This document shows, piece by piece, positions 24,817 through 33,387 of a stretch of 50,766 nucleotides of DNA (position 1 is the first letter of the stretch; every line of letters starts with the position of its first letter). A model generated the notes under the pieces. The model ran no database searches and was not told the origin of the DNA. It saw only the letters and a list, made by a program, of their open reading frames with translations. Source of the stretch: Cyanobacteria bacterium SBLK (GTDB lineage Bacteria; Cyanobacteriota; Cyanobacteriia; Cyanobacteriales; Spirulinaceae); NCBI GenBank assembly GCA_017746715.1, contig JAGHZQ010000078.1, positions 1-50,766 of the forward strand, given 5' to 3'. A program made the translations under genes and the position numbers.

Positions 24817-26724
24817 ATGAAAAATAACCCCTTCTCAATGTCTGTCGTGGGACATCGAGAGCGTTCCTCTATGGATACAAATTCACAGAATACAAACTCG
24901 CAATCCAACCAATCTCCTCGAATTATTGCTGCTGTCAGATGCTATACCAATAAAATTTCTCTCCCGTGGTTTGAGAGAACGTTGGGTCGGTTGAACATCA
25001 CTCAAAAGTTCGCTTACAGCTATGCTTTAGCTTTGGGAATTGCCATTATTGGGACTGGAATTGGCTTGAGTTTGGGGGACTACCACGAAAGACAAGCCCT
25101 CAAAACACTCTATCTTGCCGATACCCAAGAACGCGACCTCGAAGACTTAAAAGTCGCCGTCACGGAGATGCGATTGCATCCCCAACGACTAATGCCTACC
25201 TTTGGCAAGGCCATTTTTTTGGATTTTGAACGAGCGCATTTTAGCCTGCAAATCGAGCGAGCCAAAGAAAATCTTGGCGATCTCGATCGCTTTCTCGAAC
25301 AATATCCCCACCATTTGGCAGTTGACCCAAAACGGTTTCGCGAACTTCTCCAAAGATACGAAGATGCGATCGAAGATTATCGCGTCGCGATTGTCGCTTT
25401 GCAGTCGCAACTCGATTTTGCCAATTTAGCGGACGAAGACATTCCTGGGGGTCGCCAACAACTAATCGCTTTTTTAAGCAGCCCGACCTCTCTCAAACGC
25501 GAGAAGCGTTTTGAGCGCCTTGCCGAAGATTTAACGCGAATTATCGTCGCCGCAGAAAATCAAAAAATGCGAGCCAGTCAAAACTTAACCGATAATCGCA
25601 AAAGGCGTTTATCGATCGTTGCTCTCAGTATGGGATTGAGCGTCGCCCTCGCTGCTTTCTTGTCTTTATTGATGGGCAGAGCGATCGCCCGTCCTCTAAT
25701 CGCCGTTAAAAATGTCGCTCGAGAAGTCGCCCGAGAAGGAAATTTTAATCTCCGTACTGCCATTGATACCCCGGATGAAATCGGTACCCTTGCCACCTCT
25801 CTCAATCGACTCATCCAGTGGATGGAAGAATACGCTCGAGAGCTACAACAAACCCAAACTCAACTCATTCAGAACGAAAAGATGTCGAGTTTGGGTCAAA
25901 TGGTTGGCGGCATTGCTCATGAAATCAATAATCCCGTGAGCTTTATTCATGGGAATATCGAGTATCTCGATGGTTATCTGCAGAATTTGCTGGCATTAAT
26001 TCAACACTATCAAAAATTGTATCCCCAGCCCCCCGATCCCCTACGATCGCAAATCGAGGCAATCGAGTTAGAGTTTTTGATCGAGGACTGCCCGAAAATT
26101 TTCGCATCCATGAAACAAGGTACCGTGCGAATTCAATCCATTGTGAAGTCCCTACGTAATTTTTCGCGCTTGGACGAGTCGGAAATGAAAGCCGTCGATT
26201 TACACGAGGGATTGAATAGCACCCTCATCGTCCTGAACAATCGCATTGGCGATCGCATTGAAATCGTACAAAATTATGGCGATTTGCCTTTAGTCGAGTG
26301 CTATCCCGCTCAACTCAATCAAGTTTTTTTCCATCTGCTGGCGAACGCCCTTGATGCCCTTGAAGAACTTATTTCCCCAAATTCTTCCAAACATCCCCGA
26401 ATTGTCATTCAAACCGAACAGATCGATATTAATAGCGTGAGAGTCAGTATTGGCGATAATGGTTCGGGTATTCCTTCAGAGATTCGCACTAAGCTCTTCG
26501 ACCCCTTCTTTACCACTAAGCCTATCGGGAAAGGAACGGGTTTGGGACTTGCCGTGGTTTATAAAATTATCGAAAAGCACCAAGGCACGATCGCCGTAGA
26601 ATCGACTGAGAACAAAGGAACGCAATTTGATATCGTACTTCCCCTCCATCGCGATCGCCTCCAAAGCAGCGATGAAGAAAAACGAGAAAGGAGTAGCATC
26701 AACAAACTCTCAACCCTCGCGTAA
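24817..26724 (+). CDS. membrane-bound sensor histidine kinase
   Basis: The 635-residue protein has a polar N-terminus, a transmembrane helix at about 72-92, a helical extracytoplasmic region, a second helix at about 270-290, a HAMP domain (about 290-345), and a HisKA-like region with His368 in GGIAHEINNPVSFIHGN. The HATPase follows with an N box (LLANALDAL), DNGSGIP and KGTGLGLAVVYKI. The AHEINNP form is common in cyanobacterial and proteobacterial kinases. It has no receiver domain, and its response regulator is not adjacent. ATG at 24817 is used; in-frame ATGs at 24838 and 24871 could also serve. Confidence 0.92.
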   Translation: MKNNPFSMSVVGHRERSSMDTNSQNTNSQSNQSPRIIAAVRCYTNKISLPWFERTLGRLNITQKFAYSYALALGIAIIGTGIGLSLGDYHERQALKTLYLADTQERDLEDLKVAVTEMRLHPQRLMPTFGKAIFLDFERAHFSLQIERAKENLGDLDRFLEQYPHHLAVDPKRFRELLQRYEDAIEDYRVAIVALQSQLDFANLADEDIPGGRQQLIAFLSSPTSLKREKRFERLAEDLTRIIVAAENQKMRASQNLTDNRKRRLSIVALSMGLSVALAAFLSLLMGRAIARPLIAVKNVAREVAREGNFNLRTAIDTPDEIGTLATSLNRLIQWMEEYARELQQTQTQLIQNEKMSSLGQMVGGIAHEINNPVSFIHGNIEYLDGYLQNLLALIQHYQKLYPQPPDPLRSQIEAIELEFLIEDCPKIFASMKQGTVRIQSIVKSLRNFSRLDESEMKAVDLHEGLNSTLIVLNNRIGDRIEIVQNYGDLPLVECYPAQLNQVFFHLLANALDALEELISPNSSKHPRIVIQTEQIDINSVRVSIGDNGSGIPSEIRTKLFDPFFTTKPIGKGTGLGLAVVYKIIEKHQGTIAVESTENKGTQFDIVLPLHRDRLQSSDEEKRERSSINKLSTLA

Positions 26725-26753
26725 CTTAACCAAAAGTTACGCTATAAATTACG

Positions 26754-27098
26754 CTATAATTTACGATTGCCTAGGGGGAATCCTTCCGGTTTGTATCTTT
26801 GAGAAATCGCCACCAATAGAGAATACATTTCTTCATTACTCATGCCCTCAATCCATTTTTGCAAAGATTGGGGGCTGTGACTTTGAGAGATTTCCATGCC
26901 GTACTCTTCTCGCGCCCCCGGATTGATATGTTCCAAGGCACCGAGAATTTCATCCAAAACGGCATCTGTCGCATTGCGATTGCCGCGAAAAAATTGAGAG
27001 AGATGATTTTCGCTGATTCCCGTCAAGCGACTGATGGAAACATTGGAAATTTTATATTTATTTTTGATTTTTAAAAGGGCTTTGCGATGAATTGACAT
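26754..27098 (-). CDS. XRE-like helix-turn-helix protein
   Basis: The 114-residue protein has an N-terminal helix-turn-helix: ALLKIKNKYKISNVSISRLTG, then ISENHLSQFFRGNRNATDAVLDEILGAL, the usual five-helix Cro/CI layout. The C-terminal half (SLQKWIEGMSNEEMYSLLVAIS) resembles an oligomerisation helix pair. It probably regulates transcription. It is 12 bases downstream of panB on the same strand and convergent with the histidine kinase gene. Its targets are unknown. Confidence 0.75.
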   Translation of the reverse strand: MSIHRKALLKIKNKYKISNVSISRLTGISENHLSQFFRGNRNATDAVLDEILGALEHINPGAREEYGMEISQSHSPQSLQKWIEGMSNEEMYSLLVAISQRYKPEGFPLGNRKL

Positions 27099-27110
27099 AT
27101 TCAGATTTTT

Positions 27111-27887
27111 TTAATGAGGAAATTTTTGCTCTCGCACTTCATTGATAAATTCTCCCACGGCTTGGGTCGCTATTTGGCGAAGATTAAGGTAAGTTTTCGC
27201 AAAAGGAGGTTGTTTTTTTGAGAGTCCCAGCAAATCTGCCGTTACGAGAACTTGTCCGTCACAATGAGAACCCGCACCAATGCCAATGGTGGGAATGGGA
27301 ACTTGTTTGGTAATTTTAGCAGCTAAATCCGAAGGGATATGCTCGAGGATAATCGAAAATGCTCCGGCTTCGGTGACGGCGATCGCTTCTTGTAAAATTT
27401 GTTCTCCTCGTTCTTCTGTTTTTCCCTGTTGTTTGTAACCCAACTGGTAAACGGACTGAGGGGTTAATCCCACATGACCCATAACGGGGATGCCAATGGC
27501 CGTTAATTTGCGAATGGTTGCCAAAATGTCCGGACTCGCTCCTTCTACTTTAACAGCCTGCGCCCCCGCTTCTTTAAGAGCGCGTCCGGCAGATCTGACG
27601 GCCATTTCAATACTCTCTTGATAGCTGAGAAAGGGCAGGTCGCAGATCACTAAAGCGCGTTTTGTCCCGCGACTGACGGCGGCTGTATGATGGAGCATTT
27701 CTTCGAGGGTAACGGGTAAAGTATTTTTATATCCTAATGCCACCGTTGCCAAAGAATCTCCCACGAGAATGATATCGATTCCGGCTTCGTCAAGGAGATT
27801 GGCGATCGCGCAATCCCAAGCCGTCAGGACGGCGATCGATCGCCCCTGTTGTTTCCACTCGATTAATTTGCGGGTTGTAACTGACAT
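27111..27887 (-). CDS. panB: 3-methyl-2-oxobutanoate hydroxymethyltransferase
   Basis: The 258-residue enzyme adds a hydroxymethyl group from methylenetetrahydrofolate to alpha-ketoisovalerate, giving ketopantoate in the pantothenate/CoA pathway. Recognisable stretches are LTAWDCAIANLLDEAG, LVGDSLATVALGY, VKVEGA, MGHVGLTPQSV and IGIGAGSHCDGQVLV, with the metal ligands Asp in GDS and Glu in VEG. The length is typical. A 31-base G-rich repeat lies immediately upstream. panC is not in the window. Confidence 0.96.
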   Translation of the reverse strand: MSVTTRKLIEWKQQGRSIAVLTAWDCAIANLLDEAGIDIILVGDSLATVALGYKNTLPVTLEEMLHHTAAVSRGTKRALVICDLPFLSYQESIEMAVRSAGRALKEAGAQAVKVEGASPDILATIRKLTAIGIPVMGHVGLTPQSVYQLGYKQQGKTEERGEQILQEAIAVTEAGAFSIILEHIPSDLAAKITKQVPIPTIGIGAGSHCDGQVLVTADLLGLSKKQPPFAKTYLNLRQIATQAVGEFINEVREQKFPH

Positions 27888-27894
27888 TGATTCG

Positions 27895-27925
27895 CTCCCC
27901 TCTTGGGAGGGGTTGGGGGTGGGTT
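27895..27925. repeat. dispersed G-rich palindromic repeat
   Basis: CCCCTC-TTGG-GAGGGG hairpin followed by TTGGGGGTGGGTT. A second copy at 31729-31757 differs at one position. Both lie directly upstream of minus-strand genes (panB and msrA). Confidence 0.7.
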
Positions 27926-27932
27926 AACTCGT

Positions 27933-28988
27933 TCAATAATTGATGGGGGGATTGCGGATGAAGGCGAGATGGGGACGGACTAAGCCGGAGGATTGACTGA
28001 CCCAAGCCAAGCCTTCGGAGGTTCCCACCCAGAGTTTATTGCCCGTATCGGGAGAGAGGGAGAGAATGCGGCTGGAGGGAAGATTGGGAATTTGTCCGAT
28101 CGCTCGACCGCTTCGGGGATCGACATCAAATAAACCGTTTTCGCTGCCCACCCAAACGCGACCGTTGTCGGCAAAGCGGACGGACGTAATGCTGCGACCT
28201 TCGAAAGGGCGAATCGAGCGGATAATTTGCCGTTTTAGGGGGTCGATTTCCACCAATCCCGAAATCGTTCCCACCCAAAGGGTTCCCTCGGGAGAAGTGG
28301 CGATCGCTTGCACGATGCCTCCGGGCAAAGCCGTCATGCGACCGATGGGATAGGCACTGGCAGTATTGACTCGCACCAAGCCTTCGAGGGTGCCAACCCA
28401 CAGCTGCCCTTCCGCATCGAGGGCGAGGGCATTGGCACTGACTCCGGGTAAATCTTGCAACGTGGTCATCAAAAAGCCGCGATCGGGACTGATCAGCGCC
28501 AAACCGCGATCGGTTCCCGCCCAAAGATAGCCGCGATTGTCGATGAGGAGGGAGAGGACGCGATTGGAGGGCAAGCGGAAACTATAGGCGGTGAGTTCGT
28601 TACTGCGGGGATCGACCCGTACCAAACCGCGATAGCTGCCGCCCCAAATGCGCCCGGAGCGATCCATTGCCAAGCTCGAGAGGGTATAATCCGGCAAGCT
28701 GGCTCGGGCGACGATCGCTCCCGTATGGGGATTGATGCGGGTTAAACCCATCCACGTTCCCACCCATAAATCTCCGGTATAGTCCTGTTGTAGGGCGGTG
28801 ACGCGGAAATCGCGCTGGATTTGGAGGGGTGATGATCCGGGGGCGGTAGGCGGTGCGGTTCTGGGAAAGACGGGGGTATAGTCTCGCCCTTGCTGCATTT
28901 CTTGGGCAAGCAGGGGAGCAGGTAGGAGAAGAAGCAATCCTAATACTTGAAGTTTGGCGATTCCCAGTTTTTTGATCCAGCGATTCAT
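27933..28988 (-). CDS. secreted two-component-regulator-type beta-propeller protein
   Basis: The 351-residue protein starts with a signal peptide (MNRWIKKLG, then LQVLGLLLLLPAPLLAQ) and contains about seven blades with the motif LWVGT..GL.R.(D/N)P, as in Reg_prop (PF07494) propellers of periplasmic sensors. Here the propeller stands alone, without kinase or membrane parts, so it may bind a ligand or partner in the periplasm. I start at ATG 28988; the nine upstream residues do not belong to the signal peptide. It precedes panB on the same strand, with 45 bases between them. Confidence 0.85.
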   Translation of the reverse strand: MNRWIKKLGIAKLQVLGLLLLLPAPLLAQEMQQGRDYTPVFPRTAPPTAPGSSPLQIQRDFRVTALQQDYTGDLWVGTWMGLTRINPHTGAIVARASLPDYTLSSLAMDRSGRIWGGSYRGLVRVDPRSNELTAYSFRLPSNRVLSLLIDNRGYLWAGTDRGLALISPDRGFLMTTLQDLPGVSANALALDAEGQLWVGTLEGLVRVNTASAYPIGRMTALPGGIVQAIATSPEGTLWVGTISGLVEIDPLKRQIIRSIRPFEGRSITSVRFADNGRVWVGSENGLFDVDPRSGRAIGQIPNLPSSRILSLSPDTGNKLWVGTSEGLAWVSQSSGLVRPHLAFIRNPPINY

Positions 28989-29051
28989 GACCGATTCCCA
29001 ATGACCCTTTCTCAATTTAGCAATTATTGCGGCAATGCGATCGGCGATCGC

Positions 29052-29801
29052 TTAAAGGATTTTGTGAATACTCTCAACAACTTGCTCAATAAAATTAACA
29101 GCATCATTAACGAGACTCTCATCAATATTCCAACGATATCCAATTCCTAAAGTCGGGTCAATATCAGCCTCATGGGCAATTTTATTTCTGCGATCGACTA
29201 TTGCTCTGAGTTCTTGCTTAATATCTTTTGAGGGTTTACCTAGTTGTGTAGAAACTTCCTCCCACAGCTTTTTATCTGAAATTAGTCTAATTGCGTCAGC
29301 AATTTTATCGGGTTGCTGGAAACTTTGATAGCCAAAACGTTCTCTAATTTCATCTTCTAACCAAGAAGTCTGGTTAAGTTGATTGGCTAAACTATTTGAT
29401 ATAATGGGCAACAAAGTAGAAATTTTATGGGATTGTTGTAAAAAGGCAACACCTTGACTCTGTTGAATTTCATTTTGTAACCACGAAGCAATATCTATGG
29501 ATATCAATCTTTCTTGTCTTGCACCTCCCAGTGAAACTTGAAAGCGAGAAAACGCAGATTGAGGACTGTTGTGTGGCGGATTGGGTTCGGGACGTTGACC
29601 TCTGTGAATTTCTATCATGCCCAAAGTTACAACTTCGTGGATATAATAATCTAAAGCACTTACGGCCAAAACCAGCGCTGCTCTCAAAATATCTGATAGA
29701 TCTAACGCAGAAGTAGATTGAGCTTTTACAGAGTTATGAAGAGAAATCATCTCGCGAACGCGCCTAATGCTAATTCGGAATTGATCGAGTGCAGATTGCA
29801 T
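29052..29801 (-). CDS. HEPN-domain protein, probable RNase effector (RiboL-PSP-HEPN-like)
   Basis: The 249-residue all-helical protein carries an Rx4H motif, Arg205-Asn-Lys-Ile-Ala-His210, within VDRRNKIAHEAD near the C-terminus. This is the catalytic signature of HEPN ribonucleases in toxin-antitoxin, CRISPR and abortive-infection systems. The N-terminal helices (RAALVLAVSALDYYIHEVV) match the start of the RiboL-PSP-HEPN type. It follows a ParA-like ATPase gene on the same strand with a 13-base gap, so the two almost certainly form an operon. The local DNA is AT-rich and lacks perfect HIP1 sites. RNase activity is inferred, not shown; a non-catalytic RNA-binding role is possible. Confidence 0.75.
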   Translation of the reverse strand: MQSALDQFRISIRRVREMISLHNSVKAQSTSALDLSDILRAALVLAVSALDYYIHEVVTLGMIEIHRGQRPEPNPPHNSPQSAFSRFQVSLGGARQERLISIDIASWLQNEIQQSQGVAFLQQSHKISTLLPIISNSLANQLNQTSWLEDEIRERFGYQSFQQPDKIADAIRLISDKKLWEEVSTQLGKPSKDIKQELRAIVDRRNKIAHEADIDPTLGIGYRWNIDESLVNDAVNFIEQVVESIHKIL

Positions 29802-29814
29802 GAGTGTAACAATA

Positions 29815-30855
29815 TTAAGCTGTAGCTGTTAATTTAATAATTTTGTCTGCAAGATCTGAAAATATTTCTGAAAACTCTTCCTGCTTCCTTTTAGAACCCT
29901 GTAGAACACTTCCTGTCCATCCTAACTGCTCTTTAGTAAGGGCATAAACAGGGACTTGATGCTCTTGAGATAAAGCAATCAAGCTATTGAACTCAGGAAT
30001 TTTGCTGAGAGTATAACTTTGAGAAATTTCATTGTCAGTATAAGTTTGAGATGATAGTAACATATGATTTTTACCTAAAATTGGAGCTAATTTAGAGTCA
30101 ATATCTTGCTCGATCTTCTGAATCCACTTTTCAAAAGCAACTGTTGCTTTACCTCCCCTAATTCTATACTTTTGAACAATAGCACCCAGAAATTTCAAAT
30201 TAATTTCAGGAAATGGATAGGTTGCATCTTTGAGAATTTGTAGCGAACTTGCTTTGGTTGCCCATAGATACCACTTTGGCAATATTTTTGTCAAAGAATC
30301 GATCGCCATGACGGAAAAGAAATCAGCATTTGTAGGAACAATAAAGAAGTTACTCGTCATTAATAAATTTTGGTTGATTGAACTTAAACTGGGACTCATA
30401 TCAATCAAAATATAATCCGCATTAAACTTTTGAGCAGTTTTCTCTAACAGATATGAAATAGAACCCGGTACGTTTTTGAGCGCTTGAATTGCGCCACTTA
30501 ATTCTTGGGCAAGTCCTAAAGTTACTTCATTTTCAGCAAAACCAACATGACCGGGCAGTAAAAATAAGTTCTTTTTATTTCCAATAGGAATACAATCAAC
30601 CGCTTCAATTGCTCTGGGTTGGGATTCAAAAGCAGGTGCTAGACCTGTTTTAATATTCGAGTAACTCTTGTAAATCTCCTCTAGGTTTTCTTCACTTTGT
30701 TCCCCCAAAGCCATCCCAGTCAGATTGCATTGTGGGTCAGTATCTACAAGAATTACAGTTTTGCCTTTATCAGCAAGCATCCAACCTAGGTTAAATGTCG
30801 TGGTGGTTTTGCTGACTCCCCCTTTATGATTGAAAAGAGCAATTTTTTTAACCAT
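29815..30855 (-). CDS. ParA/Soj-like P-loop ATPase linked to a HEPN gene
   Basis: The 346-residue protein has the deviant Walker A of ParA/MinD proteins (KGGVSKTT, 11-18, with the signature Lys11), a Walker A' VILVDTDPQ (34-42) and Walker B YILIDMSPSL (Asp152). ParA proteins switch between ATP dimer and monomer states and usually segregate DNA or position complexes. Here no ParB gene follows; a HEPN-type gene does. The C-terminal third (about 200-346) is larger than in plasmid ParA and unassigned. A good extended -10 promoter lies about 60 bases upstream. The context suggests a sensor or regulator ATPase for the HEPN effector, not a chromosome-partition gene. Confidence 0.88.
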   Translation of the reverse strand: MVKKIALFNHKGGVSKTTTTFNLGWMLADKGKTVILVDTDPQCNLTGMALGEQSEENLEEIYKSYSNIKTGLAPAFESQPRAIEAVDCIPIGNKKNLFLLPGHVGFAENEVTLGLAQELSGAIQALKNVPGSISYLLEKTAQKFNADYILIDMSPSLSSINQNLLMTSNFFIVPTNADFFSVMAIDSLTKILPKWYLWATKASSLQILKDATYPFPEINLKFLGAIVQKYRIRGGKATVAFEKWIQKIEQDIDSKLAPILGKNHMLLSSQTYTDNEISQSYTLSKIPEFNSLIALSQEHQVPVYALTKEQLGWTGSVLQGSKRKQEEFSEIFSDLADKIIKLTATA

Positions 30856-30912
30856 TGTATTCGCTAATTTTTATATTTTTCAATTTTATTTTATCTTGAA
30901 AATCTAACAGAA

Positions 30913-30921
30913 ATTATAGCA
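30913..30921 (-). promoter_or_regulatory. extended -10 promoter of the ParA-HEPN operon
   Basis: On the minus strand TGC-TATAAT reads from 30921 to 30913, a perfect extended -10. The -35 position (TGAGTT, 17 bases further) is weak, as expected for this class. The site lies about 58 bases before the ParA start codon. Confidence 0.5.
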
Positions 30922-30965
30922 TAAAAATTAATTCTAACTCACGCATATTTCTCGGTCAAAAATCA

Positions 30966-30997
30966 AGGGTGCGTTACGCTTTCGCTAACGACACCCT
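30966..30997. repeat. palindromic hairpin upstream of the ParA operon
   Basis: AGGGTG and CACCCT enclose GTTA...TAAC around a CGCTTTCG loop. It lies between the msrA stop and the ParA start, both on the minus strand. It may terminate or insulate transcription, and resembles the GGGTGCG... hairpin at 40706. Confidence 0.55.
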
Positions 30998-31021
30998 ACG
31001 AAAAATGACCCTAGAAATCGC

Positions 31022-31687
31022 TTAGGAGGGGAGAGAAACCGTACCGATGGGACAAGCAACTGACGTTCCGCCCAAGCCACAATAACCGCCGGGATTTTTA
31101 GCTAAATATTGCTGGTGATAATCTTCAGCATAGTAGAATTCTGGCGCGTCGAGAATTTCCGTTGTTATTTCTCCGTATCCGGCTTCTTTTAAAGCCTTTT
31201 GATACATTTCGCGAGAGGCTTCTGCTAATTTTTTCTGTTCTTCGGAATACGTATAAATACCCGAACGGTATTGGGTGCCGACATCATTGCCTTGGCGCAT
31301 TCCTTGAGTGGGATCGTGACTTTCCCAAAAGATTTTTAGAATCTTTTCGTAGCTAATCACTTGAGGATCGAAGACAACATAAACCACTTCATTATGCCCC
31401 GTCCTCCCCGAACAAACTTCGCGATAAGTCGGATTGGGAGTATAGCCCGCCGCATAGCCGACTGCTGTCGTATAAACCCCTTCAGCCTGCCAAAATTTGC
31501 GTTCTGCGCCCCAAAAACAACCCAAACCAAACATCGCAGTTTCCAAACCTTCCGAAAAAGGCGGTTTGAGAGGATTGCCATTGACGAAATGTTTTTCGGG
31601 AACCGGCATGGATTGCGATCGCCCCGGTAATGCGTCTTCGGGTGAAGGCATTTCTGCTTTTTTGCCAAATAATCCGAGTAATGACAT
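31022..31687 (-). CDS. msrA: peptide methionine (S)-S-oxide reductase
   Basis: The 221-residue enzyme reduces the S epimer of methionine sulfoxide in proteins. The catalytic Cys57 is in GLGCFWGAE, and YAAGYTPNPTYREVCSGRTGHNEVV, GNDVGTQYRSGIY and the C-terminal YCGLGG with a resolving Cys are typical. The N-terminal extension of about 45 residues is common in cyanobacterial MsrA. MsrP, at 42750, handles the periplasmic counterpart. A G-rich palindromic repeat lies just upstream. Confidence 0.96.
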   Translation of the reverse strand: MSLLGLFGKKAEMPSPEDALPGRSQSMPVPEKHFVNGNPLKPPFSEGLETAMFGLGCFWGAERKFWQAEGVYTTAVGYAAGYTPNPTYREVCSGRTGHNEVVYVVFDPQVISYEKILKIFWESHDPTQGMRQGNDVGTQYRSGIYTYSEEQKKLAEASREMYQKALKEAGYGEITTEILDAPEFYYAEDYHQQYLAKNPGGYCGLGGTSVACPIGTVSLPS

Positions 31688-31728
31688 GGTTGGTTATTGG
31701 TGATTTGTTATTGGTTTATTGTTAGTTA

Positions 31729-31757
31729 CTCCCCTCTTGGGAGGGGCTGGGGGTGGG
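31729..31757. repeat. second copy of the G-rich palindromic repeat
   Basis: Same sequence as 27895-27925 apart from one base (C instead of T after GAGGGG). It lies between msrA and the DUF760 gene on the minus strand, flanked by TTATTGGT-type short tandem units. Confidence 0.7.
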
Positions 31758-31795
31758 TCGGGTTAGGTGTTAGTTGTTGGTTATTTGGCAACTCG

Positions 31796-32113
31796 TTACT
31801 CATTAATTAACTGTTTTTCAAAACCCATACGCTGTTCTGCATTATGGAGAAAATAGCCGCTAACCATCGCCGAAGCCAATAAGCGTCCCAATTGTTCGCG
31901 GTTGGTAGAAATACTGACATCAAAATGCTCGTTTGGCAATCCACCCAACAAGCCAATGATATTGCGTTCCATGATTTGTACGGCTTCTTGGGTAGGCTGA
32001 GAGAGACGAGAAGCCTGATCCGGTTCTAAGTCTTGGACGTATTGCCAGAGTAAATTTCTGTCTTGGTTAGAACTATTGAAAAACTCTGGAGTTTGGGAAG
32101 ATAAATCGTTCAT
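31796..32113 (-). CDS. DUF760 family protein
   Basis: The 105-residue protein matches the cyanobacterial and chloroplast DUF760 family: LWQYVQDLEPDQASRLSQP, MERNIIGLLGGLPNEHFDVSISTNREQLGRLLASAMVSGYFLHNAEQRM. No catalytic motif, signal peptide or membrane helix is seen. It lies about 100 bases upstream of msrA on the same strand. Its function is not established as far as I know. Confidence 0.88.
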   Translation of the reverse strand: MNDLSSQTPEFFNSSNQDRNLLWQYVQDLEPDQASRLSQPTQEAVQIMERNIIGLLGGLPNEHFDVSISTNREQLGRLLASAMVSGYFLHNAEQRMGFEKQLINE

Positions 32114-32236
32114 CGTTCAAATAGATAACTCATCTGCGGTCAGTTATCTATACTTTACCCTCTTTTTTCAAGAACGTTTATGCGTGAAACCGAACAGGAT
32201 ATTCAGTCACCCGTCACCCGTCTTTTTAGTTACCCG

Positions 32237-33280
32237 TTACCCGTTATTACTCCCTATTCTCTCATTGATAACAGTTTCATTGAGTTGGCGACCGATAAAG
32301 ACAAGGCGAGTTTGACGGGGTTCTTCTATTGACCAAAGGCGATCGTAGAAAGAATCGAAACGGTTTCCGACCCCTTGTAGAACCATTCGCATGGGTTTGT
32401 CGGGGACGTTGACAAAACCTTTGATGCGATAGATCTCTTGGTCTTGCACCAATTTTTGCAGAGTTTCTGTTAGGGTTTTCGGGTCGAAAGCGCGATCGCA
32501 GACCACTTGCACCGAATTAATTTCGTCATCGTGATCGTGTTCTTCCTCATGGTCGTGATGGCTGTGGCGATTTTCGAGATTGTCTTCTACCGCCGCGTTA
32601 AAACCCAACAAGACTTCTGGAGCAAGTTCGCCATCCCGACAGGATACGATTTTAACCCCCGCAGGTATTTCCTGTTGCAGCCAAGTTTGTACTTTGGTTA
32701 GAGTTGCTGTATCCACGAGATCGGTTTTTGTCAATAATACTAAATCCGCACAAGCCAATTGATCCTCAAATAACTCTTCGATGGGGGTTTCGTGTTCGAG
32801 GTTGGGATCGGCTTGTCGCTGGGCTTCTAGAGCATCTATATCCCCGACTAACGTTCCCGCAGCAAGGGCCTGACAATCGACCGCCGTCACGACTCCATCT
32901 ACTGTTGCACCATTGCGGATTTCATGCCAGCGAAAGGCTTGTACGAGGGGTTTGGGGAGAGCGAGTCCGGAGGTTTCGACTAATATGCAATCGATCTTAT
33001 CCCTGCGTTTGAGGAGTTCTTGCATGGTGGGATAAAATTCCTCCTGAACGGTGCAGCAAAGGCAACCGTTGGTCAATTCGACAATGTTGGCATCGGGGGT
33101 TTCTTCCTCATCGCAGATTTGACAGGAACGCAATAAGTCTCCATCAATGCCCACTTCTCCAAATTCGTTGACGAGAACGGCGATTCTGCGCCCTTGATTA
33201 TTTTGCAAGAGATTGCGAACTAAGGTGGTTTTTCCGGCTCCGAGAAAGCCGGTAATGACGGTCACGGGAATTTTGTGCAT
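32237..33280 (-). CDS. cobW: CobW-type COG0523 GTPase, metallochaperone
   Basis: The 347-residue G3E GTPase has a Walker A GFLGAGKTT (11-19), a metal-binding CxCC (Cys73, Cys75, Cys76 in NGCLCCTV), an NKTD-like LTKTDLVD and a His/Asp/Glu-rich stretch in the linker (HSHHDHEEEHDHDDE) that can hold metal. A C-terminal CobW_C domain follows. Such proteins deliver cobalt, zinc or other metals; the cobalamin riboswitch upstream of hupE, 107 bases before it on the same strand, supports cobalt and B12 synthesis. I start at ATG 33280; nine extra in-frame residues upstream are not needed. A zinc role cannot be excluded. Confidence 0.88.
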   Translation of the reverse strand: MHKIPVTVITGFLGAGKTTLVRNLLQNNQGRRIAVLVNEFGEVGIDGDLLRSCQICDEEETPDANIVELTNGCLCCTVQEEFYPTMQELLKRRDKIDCILVETSGLALPKPLVQAFRWHEIRNGATVDGVVTAVDCQALAAGTLVGDIDALEAQRQADPNLEHETPIEELFEDQLACADLVLLTKTDLVDTATLTKVQTWLQQEIPAGVKIVSCRDGELAPEVLLGFNAAVEDNLENRHSHHDHEEEHDHDDEINSVQVVCDRAFDPKTLTETLQKLVQDQEIYRIKGFVNVPDKPMRMVLQGVGNRFDSFYDRLWSIEEPRQTRLVFIGRQLNETVINERIGSNNG

Positions 33281-33387
33281 GGGATTTTTTCTCAATGACT
33301 GAAGCAAAAAAAATGCCGTTGCGAATTGCCCGAGAAGAGCGGCGATCGCGGTAACGGCCGAGCGATTATCGGTGATTGGGTCAAGTG

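Noticed and set aside
29815..30855. ParA-like gene as evidence of a plasmid or chromosome partition locus
   Set aside because: No ParB-type gene or parS-like iteron is visible; the partner is a HEPN gene.
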